Assembly (NCBI GenBank): GCA_938002705.1
Contig: CALLAG010000234.1
Location: 1 to 18,886 of the forward strand
DNA from: an uncultured Saprospiraceae bacterium
GTDB taxonomy: Bacteria; Bacteroidota; Bacteroidia; Chitinophagales; Saprospiraceae
Direction of reading: 5' to 3'
DNA length: 18,886 bases
This document shows, piece after piece, positions 1 through 7,632 of the stretch; within the stretch, counting starts at the first letter, position 1; every line of letters starts with the position of its first letter. Made by a program: the position numbers and the translations under genes. The notes beneath the pieces are model-generated. The model saw only the letters and a program-made list of their open reading frames with translations. It was not told where the DNA came from and ran no database searches.

Positions 1-1
1 C

Positions 2-733
2 AAATCAGATATCATCAGATCTAATCTTCTTAATGAAGAGACAGTTAATGTATATCCTGATACATTAGTATGGATAAGAGATTTCGCTTACTCATACAAC
101 GAACCTATGACAAGAAATTATTTCTGGCATCCAGCATTTGACGACTACCCAGTGGTAGGTGTTAACTGGAATCAAGCTAAAGCCTTCTGTAACTGGAGAT
201 CACATATGTGGAACTCATACAAAGGTGAAGACGAGCCTAATACAGAAGAATTCAGATTACCATTCGAGTCAGAGTGGGAATGGGCTGCCAGAGGTGGAAG
301 AGCTATCGCTCCATACCCATGGGGTGGTTACTATATAAGAAATGCAAAAGGTTGTCTACTTGCTAACTTCAAGCCAGGTAGAGGTAATTATCCTGAGGAT
401 GGAGGCTATTATACTGTGAAAGCAGATGCTTACTTCCCTAATGATTACGGTCTATATAATATGGCAGGAAACGTGTCTGAATGGACAGAAACTGCATACC
501 ACCCTGCTGCATATCAGCATACACACGATCAGAATCCTGACATTAAGTACGATGCTAAAGATGATGATCCAGAAGCTTACAAAAGAAAAGTTGTAAGAGG
601 AGGATCATGGAAGGATATCTCGTATTACTGCCAGACAGGTACAAGAAACTTTGAGTATCAAGATACGACTAAGTCATACTTAGGATTCAGATGTGCATTG
701 ACATTCTTAGGAAGATCATTAAATGACTTCTAA
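2..733 (+). CDS. gldK: GldK, T9SS/gliding lipoprotein, C-terminal half (5' truncated)
   Basis: GldK (PorK) is an outer-membrane lipoprotein that forms a periplasmic ring with GldN in the type IX secretion system. The reading frame is open from base 2, so the gene begins upstream; 243 codons are visible and the family usually has about 450, so the signal peptide and N-terminal half are missing. The visible part is the formylglycine-generating-enzyme-like (SUMF1) fold. It shows VYPDTLVWIRDF, then YPVVGVNWNQAKAFCNWR, LPFESEWEWAARGG, NMAGNVSEWTE, VVRGGSWKD and the terminal GFRCAL. True FGE enzymes carry a catalytic cysteine just after the GGS motif; here the sequence is GGSWKD with only a later YYC, so the fold is probably structural. 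It is followed after 83 bp by gldL on the same strand. The identity is very secure because of the order gldK-L-M-N. Confidence 0.96.
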   Translation, partial: KSDIIRSNLLNEETVNVYPDTLVWIRDFAYSYNEPMTRNYFWHPAFDDYPVVGVNWNQAKAFCNWRSHMWNSYKGEDEPNTEEFRLPFESEWEWAARGGRAIAPYPWGGYYIRNAKGCLLANFKPGRGNYPEDGGYYTVKADAYFPNDYGLYNMAGNVSEWTETAYHPAAYQHTHDQNPDIKYDAKDDDPEAYKRKVVRGGSWKDISYYCQTGTRNFEYQDTTKSYLGFRCALTFLGRSLNDF

Positions 734-816
734 TAAGGTCTTACCATTTAGGCAATATTTTAACATTTACAATATTTTTTTAATCAGTTAATTATCTAAC
801 TTATAAATTCTAACTA

Positions 817-1401
817 ATGAGTTTTATCAAATCAAAAGGTTTTAAATATTTCAAGAATTTCACAATTGGTGTAGGTGCCGCTGTCGTAATGGTCGGTGCA
901 TTAGGAAAAATCAATAGTGCTCCATGGGGAGGACCAGCAATAACAGCAGGACTTCTTGTAGAGGCATTCTTATTCTTCATGTTAGGTATCTTACCTCCAG
1001 AGAAAGACTACTATTGGGAAAAACTTTACCCAGGATTAGATTCATATAATACTAATATAGCACCACTTACAGCAGGTGGACAAGCAGGTGGCATGAGACC
1101 ATTAGATGCAGCGGCAGTAGAAGGAAACCTTGGCGGAATGCTTACAGAATTACAAGACATGTCTAAGAGTCTTGGAAGTCTTAAGGCACTTCAAGAAGTA
1201 GATTTCTCTCAGACTAAAGATCAATTATCTTCTATGAATAATTTCTACGCTCGTATGAATGAAGCAGCAGCTTCTCTTAACGAAACATTAGAAGATACTA
1301 AGATATATAAAGAACAAATCGGTTCGTTAAATAGAAACCTGACTTCTCTTAACGGAGTATATGGTAACGTTCTTGGCGCTTTCAAAAAAGGCGTAGAATA
1401 G
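817..1401 (+). CDS. gldL: GldL, inner-membrane stator/motor subunit of the T9SS
   Basis: GldL and GldM form the proton-motive-force-driven motor that powers type IX secretion and gliding. The 194-residue product has two transmembrane helices, about residues 14-32 and 38-59, followed by a cytoplasmic region. The second helix contains E49 in LLVEAFLFF, the membrane-buried glutamate known to be central to motor function in the family. K31 (GALGKI) sits where the conserved lysine of helix 1 lies. After the helices comes the DYYWEKLYPGLD segment, a Gly-rich linker (about 82-95) and a helical C-terminus rich in Leu, Gln and Glu, likely a coiled coil. It is slightly shorter than flavobacterial homologues of about 215 residues. 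ATG at 817 is used; the leader is A/T-rich with no Shine-Dalgarno, as usual in this phylum. gldM starts 51 bp downstream. Confidence 0.96.
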   Translation: MSFIKSKGFKYFKNFTIGVGAAVVMVGALGKINSAPWGGPAITAGLLVEAFLFFMLGILPPEKDYYWEKLYPGLDSYNTNIAPLTAGGQAGGMRPLDAAAVEGNLGGMLTELQDMSKSLGSLKALQEVDFSQTKDQLSSMNNFYARMNEAAASLNETLEDTKIYKEQIGSLNRNLTSLNGVYGNVLGAFKKGVE

Positions 1402-1452
1402 GCATAGTTTTTTTTACTATTTTCTTTACTAACAAATTAAAAACTATAACAA

Positions 1453-3060
1453 ATGTCTATTCCTAAGGAACCCCGACAACTGATGATTAACATCATGTAC
1501 TTGGTACTCACTGCCCTACTGGCACTGAATGTATCCGCAGAAGTATTTAACGCATTTAAGATGGTCGACAAAGGATTAGTTAAGTCTAATAAAGCATTAG
1601 ATGATTCTATGACAGGACTACCAGATGCGATTAGAGATGGAGCCAAAACAAGACCATCACTAGCAACGTATGCAGAAAGAATTGATCCTATAAAATCAAC
1701 TTCTGATAGTTTAGTAGCATTCTTAGAAGGCATCAAAACTCGACTTATCGAAGATAAAGATGAGAATGGTGTAATAAGAGGTGGATATATAGATGATCCT
1801 ACTACACCTGGAATACAGAAGCTGAAAATGGAAAAAGATTATGCAGTAACAACAAGAATACTAATAGATCAAACGAATCCAGAAGCTGGCTTAGGTAATG
1901 AACTTAAAGCTAAGTTAGAAAAGTACAGAACAGATATCCTACAATATGTAGATGAAGAAAATCGAAAAGAATTCGAGAAAAATATATCTGTACAAATAGA
2001 TGAAGATACATGGCAGACTAAAGGTAAAGCGAGTTGGGCTCATATGAACTTTGATCATATGCCATTACAAGCAGTATTACCTATATTCTCTAAGTTCATT
2101 AATGATGTAAAATCTACTGAGGCTTCAGCGCTTAACTATCTTGCCAGTAAGGTGGGAGCTGGTGGTGCAACAGTCGTATTAGATAAGTTTAGAGTTGTAT
2201 CAGCTCCAGAAAAGTCTTACATAATTAAAGGTGATAAGTACAAAACAGATATATTCTTAAGTGCATCTACTGGTGATAACTCAGGTACTAAAATATCATA
2301 TTCTGTAAATGGAAAACCTCTAAGAACAAATAAAGAAGGAGTTGCTGTATTTGAAACGACGGCTTCAAGAAATGGAGAAAACAAGTTTACTGCTAAAGCT
2401 ACTGTAACAGATCCAGTAACAGGTAAAACTACACCATACACTAAAGAATTCTCTTACGAGGTAGGTGAAAGATCGATGACTGTATCTGCATCTAAGATGA
2501 ATGTATTCTATATCGGTGTGGATAATCCTGTAGAAGTATCAGCTGCGGGTGTTAACTCATCAAGCATCAAAGTCAATATGACTGGTGGAGGCGGTACTAT
2601 CAAGAAGTCACCTAAGGGAGGATATATCGTAAATGTAAAAACACCTACTAAGAAAGGTGAATACTGTTACGTAACTGTATCTGCTGATGGTCTTAACGAT
2701 AAGAAGCCGTTCAGAGTAAAAAGAATTCCTGATCCAGTGCCGAAACTATCTAAGAGTAGAGGTGGATCTATGTCAGCTGGAGAATTTAAAGTACAGCCAG
2801 GTGTATTCCCTGTACTTGAGAACTTCGACTTCGAGGCATCTTGTAAGATTGCAGGATATAGAGTTATCAGAGTACCTAAGAGACAAGATCCTCAGGTATC
2901 AGATAATCCAGGTGGTAAGTATAATGCAGCAACTAAAGCACTCATAGCTAAAGCGAAGCCATCAGACAAGTTCTTTTTTGAGAATATTAGATGTAAATGC
3001 CCTGGAGATAGTGGAGCAGGAAGTAGAGACTTAGGGGGTATGGTATTCAACATTAAGTAA
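1453..3060 (+). CDS. gldM: GldM, periplasm-spanning T9SS motor shaft protein
   Basis: GldM (PorM) is a 535-residue protein with one N-terminal transmembrane helix (about residues 10-28, MINIMYLVLTALLALNV) and a long periplasmic part of several stacked domains that reaches the GldK-GldN ring. In the known motor a GldM dimer sits inside a GldL pentamer. R8 and Y16 flank and enter the helix at the positions of the conserved GldM arginine and tyrosine facing the GldL glutamate. The periplasmic segment has a helical D1 region (to about 225), then beta-rich domains beginning near VVLDKFRVVSAP and EVGERSMTVSASKMNVFYIG, and a C-terminal domain that includes SKSRGGSMSAGEFKVQPG. Length and domain order match the family and no break is seen. 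gldN follows after 28 bp, consistent with one operon. Confidence 0.96.
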   Translation: MSIPKEPRQLMINIMYLVLTALLALNVSAEVFNAFKMVDKGLVKSNKALDDSMTGLPDAIRDGAKTRPSLATYAERIDPIKSTSDSLVAFLEGIKTRLIEDKDENGVIRGGYIDDPTTPGIQKLKMEKDYAVTTRILIDQTNPEAGLGNELKAKLEKYRTDILQYVDEENRKEFEKNISVQIDEDTWQTKGKASWAHMNFDHMPLQAVLPIFSKFINDVKSTEASALNYLASKVGAGGATVVLDKFRVVSAPEKSYIIKGDKYKTDIFLSASTGDNSGTKISYSVNGKPLRTNKEGVAVFETTASRNGENKFTAKATVTDPVTGKTTPYTKEFSYEVGERSMTVSASKMNVFYIGVDNPVEVSAAGVNSSSIKVNMTGGGGTIKKSPKGGYIVNVKTPTKKGEYCYVTVSADGLNDKKPFRVKRIPDPVPKLSKSRGGSMSAGEFKVQPGVFPVLENFDFEASCKIAGYRVIRVPKRQDPQVSDNPGGKYNAATKALIAKAKPSDKFFFENIRCKCPGDSGAGSRDLGGMVFNIK

Positions 3061-3088
3061 AATTTTTATAATTTTTAATTTAAAAATC

Positions 3089-3958
3089 ATGTTAAGAAAA
3101 TTATTATTTCTCGTAATCGGTATAAGCATCTCAGTAGGCATGAATGCTCAAGATACAGAGACTCAAATCATAACAGAATCAGGAACTCCTCTGGAAGATT
3201 TCTACATAGATGGTGTCGTTAAGCGATCATTAGTAGAAGAAGGACCAGTATTGGATTTTGATCAGCCAAGAGAATCTGATGTTGTATGGGAAAGAAAATT
3301 ATGGAGAGTCATCGACACCAGAGAGAAAATGAATATGGCATTCAGAAGTCCATTGAAACCTTTCTTTACGATTCTCAGAGAAATGTCAGAGAATGGTGAC
3401 GTAGCTGTATTCAAAGATGAATTCTTCAGAGAACCTATGACTATCGAAGAAATAGATAAGGAACTTAACAGAGTCGATACTACTACTGTATTTGACTATG
3501 ATACTTACGAAGAGAAAGTACAAGTTATCCGTAATACTATTGACTGGAACAATATCAAAAAGTATAGAGTAAAAGAAGTATGGTACTTCGACAAAGAAGC
3601 TTCTGTTCTAAAAGCAAGAATATTGGGTATATCCCCTATCCTTGATGAGGTAGATGCTGATACTGGCGAGTTAAAATACTCAAGACCTTTATTCTGGATA
3701 TACTATCCTGAAGCTCGTGAGCATCTAGCTAAGTTCAGAGTAGAGAATGAGAGTAATGATATATCTCCTATGTCATGGTATGATCTATTCGAGATGAGAC
3801 AGTTCTCAAGTTACATCATGAAAAGATCGAATACACTTGACCTAAGAATCTCAGATCAGTTTACTGGTTATGAGAGAGAAGGTATCGATAGATTAATGGA
3901 ATCAGATAAGATCAAAGCAGAATTGTTCAACTTCGAACATGACCTTTGGGAATACTAA
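3089..3958 (+). CDS. gldN: GldN, periplasmic T9SS ring protein
   Basis: GldN (PorN) is a periplasmic protein that binds the lipoprotein GldK to make the large ring linked to the GldLM motor. The 289-residue product starts with a clear Sec signal peptide: K4 is followed by a hydrophobic stretch of about residues 5-18 and a probable cleavage after NA at residue 20. Mature family signatures include VVWERKLWRVIDTREKMN near residue 67 and DWNNIKKYRVKEVWYFDKE near 150. There is also PLFWIYYPEAREHLAKF around 207 and DRLMESDKIK near the C-terminus. Length is close to family members. It is the last gene of gldKLMN and is followed 24 bp later by a strong hairpin terminator. ATG at 3089 is the only reasonable start. 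Confidence 0.96.
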   Translation: MLRKLLFLVIGISISVGMNAQDTETQIITESGTPLEDFYIDGVVKRSLVEEGPVLDFDQPRESDVVWERKLWRVIDTREKMNMAFRSPLKPFFTILREMSENGDVAVFKDEFFREPMTIEEIDKELNRVDTTTVFDYDTYEEKVQVIRNTIDWNNIKKYRVKEVWYFDKEASVLKARILGISPILDEVDADTGELKYSRPLFWIYYPEAREHLAKFRVENESNDISPMSWYDLFEMRQFSSYIMKRSNTLDLRISDQFTGYEREGIDRLMESDKIKAELFNFEHDLWEY

Positions 3959-3981
3959 CTGATACCAAAAACAAACATATT

Positions 3982-4014
3982 AACCCGGATCAATTCATTT
4001 TGATTCGGGTTTTT
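3982..4014 (+). terminator. Rho-independent terminator of gldKLMN, overlapping the convergent gene
   Basis: A 12-bp stem pairs 3982-3993 (aacccggatcaa) with 4000-4011 (ttgattcgggtt), with one G-T wobble and a 6-nt loop, followed by a T-rich tract (ttttt at 4010-4014, then cttt). It lies 24 bp after the gldN stop. The right arm and loop are also the last codons of the minus-strand glycosyltransferase, whose TGA (3990-3992 on the complement) lies inside the left arm. On the minus strand the stem is followed by a looser T-rich stretch, so it may stop both transcripts. Confidence 0.85.
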
Positions 4015-5294
4015 CTTTCTACATACCATACTACAATTACTATAATATACTCTAAGGATATCAGCCACAGCTTCTGCGAGAAGTCATTACTCTGGTACGT
4101 GCTGTAACTCAGCATAATCAAGAACGACCACACGAGGATCCATATCCGATTATAAAAAACACTGAGCGCTATAGGTATGATCAAATACCAAGGGTGCACG
4201 GTAGTCGTACAAAAAAGATAGATGACAAATGAAATAAACATAGAACTCAGAAGTGCAATATCTGCTATTCTGGATCTATAATACTTCCATGCGATCATCA
4301 GAATCAAACCTAATGCTGTCACTGATAACAAAGGACCTATAATACTTATCTGATTATAACCAGTCACTACTTTCCCTACATATCTCAGCACATAATAGAG
4401 GCTTGCATTAAACTCAAACTTCCTGAAATAGAGGTCAATGCTCTCCATGAAATGAGATAAATCTAAGCCCATAAAGAAAGGAACAAAAAGAACGGCCATA
4501 GATAATGTCAATGTAACGCTAAAAGTCATCACTCCCCTACCTTTCTTATACAGATATACGAATACCAATGGCAAGAACATCAATGGCAACAACTTAGTCG
4601 CGATGCTACCTGCAAAGAACAATCCTGATACCAAATTTCTTGTAGCTAATAAGTAATAGATCCCTCCTAATAAGAAGAATAGCATCACCCCCTCATAATG
4701 TACATTACCCATGATCTCTATAATGACAAGAGGATTAAGAGCGTATATGAGAACGTTTCTTTTATCTAACTGAAGAAGGGCCAGAATCTTATAGATAAAG
4801 CCTATACTGCCAAGTTCTGCAGCAAATAATAGAAGTTTCATAATGATGGTTGCCGTCGACACAGAAAAGGCACTTGATATGGTCGATAGGTAAAAGATAA
4901 CTTGGCTAATGGGAGGATAGATAGTGAAATAGTGAGGAGAATTCATAGAAGTATACAATGCATTCATAAGCTCATCGGTAACTATCCCTTGATCTATAAT
5001 CTCGGAAGGTAGGTATGTCAATGGATGTATACCCTCATGCATAAGGAGTCCATCCCAGAAGAACCTATAGATATCATTAGAGAGATTAGGAAATGAAAAT
5101 ATCAGAATAATACGAGCAACTATCGCTAAGCCTATCAATGTATACATAGAGACCTCTATCTTCTTATTAGTATATAGTAAAGCTCCGTAGCTAAAAAACG
5201 CGATAGAGAAGCCTGTCAGGATCTTAAAGAATTCATTCTGTTGTACTTCATAGCCTAAGTAATAGATGCTACTCAGTAATAAAGCCGAAAACAA
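3990..5294 (-). CDS. GT-C membrane glycosyltransferase (mannosyltransferase-like, polyprenyl-phosphate-sugar dependent)
   Basis: This 434-residue protein is dominated by hydrophobic helices, roughly ten. Near the first external loop it carries NDIYRFFWDGLLMHEGIHP (residues 73-91), the acidic DxYRxxWDG loop seen in GT87 and MptA/MptB-like mannosyltransferases of Bacteroidota. Such enzymes transfer a sugar from a polyprenyl-phosphate donor at the outer face of the inner membrane. That the donor is a mannosyl or glucosyl lipid is inferred from the DPM1-like enzyme two genes upstream. The start is TTG at 5294: the frame is closed by TGA at 5331-5333, no ATG occurs between them, and the next internal ATG would remove the first membrane helix. 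It lies 16 bp after the stop of the preceding gene in the same operon. The exact substrate and family number remain uncertain. Confidence 0.8.
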   Translation of the reverse strand: MFSALLLSSIYYLGYEVQQNEFFKILTGFSIAFFSYGALLYTNKKIEVSMYTLIGLAIVARIILIFSFPNLSNDIYRFFWDGLLMHEGIHPLTYLPSEIIDQGIVTDELMNALYTSMNSPHYFTIYPPISQVIFYLSTISSAFSVSTATIIMKLLLFAAELGSIGFIYKILALLQLDKRNVLIYALNPLVIIEIMGNVHYEGVMLFFLLGGIYYLLATRNLVSGLFFAGSIATKLLPLMFLPLVFVYLYKKGRGVMTFSVTLTLSMAVLFVPFFMGLDLSHFMESIDLYFRKFEFNASLYYVLRYVGKVVTGYNQISIIGPLLSVTALGLILMIAWKYYRSRIADIALLSSMFISFVIYLFCTTTVHPWYLIIPIALSVFYNRIWILVWSFLIMLSYSTYQSNDFSQKLWLISLEYIIVIVVWYVERKTRIKMN

Positions 5295-5310
5295 AATGGT
5301 ACTGCTATAC

Positions 5311-6831
5311 TTAAGAAGCGGCTTGATAGTTCAAGTGTTTGACAGAGTAGAAGAATATTGTGCCATAGCCTAAAAATAGGAATATATGGAATAGTAGCAT
5401 CGATAGATTACCAGATAAGATACCAGCTATGATTCCAACCAAGAAATAAATGGCAAGCATCCCTTCAAATATGGTAACAAAGGATAACTTAACCCCTTGG
5501 TACTTGTTCTTCTTAAATGAGTCCGCTATACCAGTTATATTGAACTTTGGCGTTCTCACGAATGAAGACTTCCTTCCCATATATCCTGCTATAACGGCTA
5601 CTGAATTATGAAATGAAAGCCCCATAGACAATGATAGAAAAACGGGAAACAAAATCACAAATTTCCAAATAGACTTCCACTTTGATTGGCCTTTCCAGGA
5701 AGCTTTGACATTAGCTACATAGAAGACTATGATGACCATTATCATAGAAAAGAAAAAGAAATTCAATAGATAAACCTCTGAGGACAAGGGATTTATAACA
5801 TAAATTAATGGTACACTAAATACACCTAACATAAAAACAAATAGAAAAACAGAGCTTCCTAATAGGTGCATACTTGCATGTAGCTTCTGAGTGAACTTAA
5901 TCTGGGATTTCCATATCGTAGGCAGCAGCTTCTTAGCGGTCTCTGCACCACCTTTCATCCATCTATATTGTTGTGACTTTAAGCCAATCATCTCTGCAGG
6001 GAGTTCTGCTGGAGAGGTGACTTCTTCCAGGTAGGTAATCTGCCATCCCTTAAGTTGTGCTCTATAGCTGAGGTCAAGATCCTCAGTGAGTGTATCAGCT
6101 TCCCACCCTCCTGCGTCTTCTATAGCCGCAGCTCTCCAGACACCAGCTGTACCATTAAACTGCAGAAGGAAATTACCTGATTCTCTACCCTGCTGCTCTA
6201 CTGTGAAGTGTACATTGAGTTGCAGTGCTTGCATCTCAGTAATGAGAGAATAGCCTTGATTGATATGTCCCCACTTAGTCTGTACGACTGCGATCTTTTC
6301 ATTATTGAAGTATGGTATAGTGTTCTTGAGGAAATCTTTCTGAGGAAGAAAGTCAGCATCAAATATGGCGATGAATTCACCTTTAGCATTTGTAGTAGCT
6401 TCTTTTAGTGCTCCCGCTTTATAGCCTTTTCTGTCAGTTCTTTGGATAACTTTTATATCGAATCCCTTGGCTCTATATTCTTCTACCTTAGCTATAGATC
6501 TCTCTACTGTCTCATCTGTACTATCATCTAATACTTGTATCTCAAGCTTCTCTTTGGGATAGTCTATAAGACATATATTATCTATCAATCTGTCTACAAC
6601 ATAGAACTCATTAAACAGTGGTAACTGAATAGTCACCATAGGTGCATTCCCATTCAACTCTGGCTTTACCACTTTGTCTTTAGCTTCTCGTCTATGATGA
6701 CTTACGTAATGTATAAGCAGATGAAACTGAAATACACAATACATCAATATATAAAGCAAACACAGGATGTAAGCACCTAAAATTATATTACCTAATAACT
6801 CCAATTTTATATCAATTTGAATATCGTCCAC
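5311..6831 (-). CDS. Processive GT2 glycosyltransferase, cellulose-synthase/CslA-like
   Basis: This is a 506-residue membrane-bound beta-glycan synthase candidate. After an N-terminal transmembrane segment (about 12-40) comes the GT-A domain with all four processive motifs. These are LDDSTDE (D102, D103), the metal-binding DAD at 158-160, TED at 249-251 as catalytic base region, and QQYRW (Q287, R290, W291). FNGTAGVWRAAA (226-237) and EAGGW-type sequence strongly recall plant CslA mannan synthases and their bacterial homologues. Three or more C-terminal transmembrane helices follow. No PilZ domain is visible. Start: GTG at 6831, overlapping the preceding gene by 25 bp; no ATG is available before residue 30, which lies inside the first helix. 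TTG at 6804 is an alternative. Whether it makes mannan, glucan or only a short lipid-linked glycan cannot be told from sequence. Confidence 0.85.
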   Translation of the reverse strand: MDDIQIDIKLELLGNIILGAYILCLLYILMYCVFQFHLLIHYVSHHRREAKDKVVKPELNGNAPMVTIQLPLFNEFYVVDRLIDNICLIDYPKEKLEIQVLDDSTDETVERSIAKVEEYRAKGFDIKVIQRTDRKGYKAGALKEATTNAKGEFIAIFDADFLPQKDFLKNTIPYFNNEKIAVVQTKWGHINQGYSLITEMQALQLNVHFTVEQQGRESGNFLLQFNGTAGVWRAAAIEDAGGWEADTLTEDLDLSYRAQLKGWQITYLEEVTSPAELPAEMIGLKSQQYRWMKGGAETAKKLLPTIWKSQIKFTQKLHASMHLLGSSVFLFVFMLGVFSVPLIYVINPLSSEVYLLNFFFFSMIMVIIVFYVANVKASWKGQSKWKSIWKFVILFPVFLSLSMGLSFHNSVAVIAGYMGRKSSFVRTPKFNITGIADSFKKNKYQGVKLSFVTIFEGMLAIYFLVGIIAGILSGNLSMLLFHIFLFLGYGTIFFYSVKHLNYQAAS

Positions 6832-7490
6832 AATATCTTATGTCCCGCAAGTATCGTCCCTTTGATAGTTCCAGATACCTTTGATTGACCTATTCTTTTT
6901 CTATATCGTACGGGGACCTCTTTACACTTAAGTTTGAGCTTGGCTGCTTTGACTTGCATCTCTACTGTCCATCCGAAGTCTCTATCTTGCATATCTATCT
7001 CCATCAAAGCATCATAAGTAATAGCTCTGAATGGACCAAGGTCTGTAAATTTATAATTGTAAAAAAGCTTTATTAAACTTGTTGCTAACCAGTTACCGAA
7101 TATCTGCTGTACTTGCATAGATCCTTGCTCTAGTTCTCCTAATGCTCTGGACCCTATAACCATATCGTAATCTTCATCTACGATAGGTTGTATTACTGCA
7201 ACTATCTCTTCTGGATGATCAGAATAGTCACCATCTAAGAATACGACAATATCGGGCTTGACCTTCTTAGCGGCGATATGCTCTAAGCCCACAAGACATG
7301 CACTCCCATAACCCTTATTTTTTGCCATGATAACTGTAGCACCATTAGATTGAGCACGCTGAGCTGTATTGTCTGTACTGTTGTTATTACAGACTATAAT
7401 TTCTCTTACAATATCCTTAGGGATATCATTCAGTACATGAACTATGGACTTTTCTTCGTTATAAGCAGGTATGATGACGTCTATATTCAA
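6807..7490 (-). CDS. GT2 glycosyltransferase, dolichyl-phosphate mannose/glucose synthase-like
   Basis: This 227-residue GT-A enzyme begins with IDVIIPAYNEEKSI, typical of GT2. It has DGD at residues 86-88 as the metal/nucleotide-binding motif, VIGSR at 111-115, TDLGPFRAI at 149-157 and the C-terminal VPVRYRKRIGQSKVSGT (192-208). These are hallmarks of DPM1/DPG-type synthases, which attach mannose or glucose from a nucleotide sugar to a polyprenyl phosphate on the cytosolic face. There is no C-terminal transmembrane domain, unlike GtrB or ArnC. The usual DDGS motif reads NNNS (35-38), as in some members of this subgroup. It is the first gene of the three-gene operon. Start is TTG at 7490: upstream in frame the sequence runs to TGA at 7521-7523 with no ATG or GTG. 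It probably supplies lipid-linked sugar to the GT-C enzyme downstream. Confidence 0.85.
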   Translation of the reverse strand: MNIDVIIPAYNEEKSIVHVLNDIPKDIVREIIVCNNNSTDNTAQRAQSNGATVIMAKNKGYGSACLVGLEHIAAKKVKPDIVVFLDGDYSDHPEEIVAVIQPIVDEDYDMVIGSRALGELEQGSMQVQQIFGNWLATSLIKLFYNYKFTDLGPFRAITYDALMEIDMQDRDFGWTVEMQVKAAKLKLKCKEVPVRYRKRIGQSKVSGTIKGTILAGHKILWTIFKLI

Positions 7491-7591
7491 TGTAAATGGT
7501 AAAATTCCTTTGTCAAAAAATCAAAAAGCTAATTTACCCTATAAATCCAGCCTATTATGACTATATCAGACAATATGTTGAATAATCCAAT

Positions 7592-7599
7592 TATTTTTG
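7592..7599 (+). promoter_or_regulatory. Possible Bacteroidota -7 promoter box for the beta-helix lipoprotein
   Basis: TATTTTTG matches the Bacteroidota -7 consensus TAnnTTTG exactly and lies 33 bp before the ATG at 7633. No TTTG -33 element is visible at the usual 17-23 bp spacing upstream, so the call rests on one short motif in AT-rich DNA. Confidence 0.3.
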
Positions 7600-7615
7600 A
7601 CTCAGCATTAAGTGC

Positions 7616-7623
7616 CAAAATTA
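7616..7623 (-). promoter_or_regulatory. Possible Bacteroidota -7 promoter box for the glycosyltransferase operon
   Basis: On the minus strand this reads TAATTTTG, a full match to TAnnTTTG, 125 bp upstream of the first TTG start at 7490. No -33 TTTG is seen at normal spacing. It would imply a long leader and could be chance. Confidence 0.2.
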
Positions 7624-7632
7624 GAATCCAGT

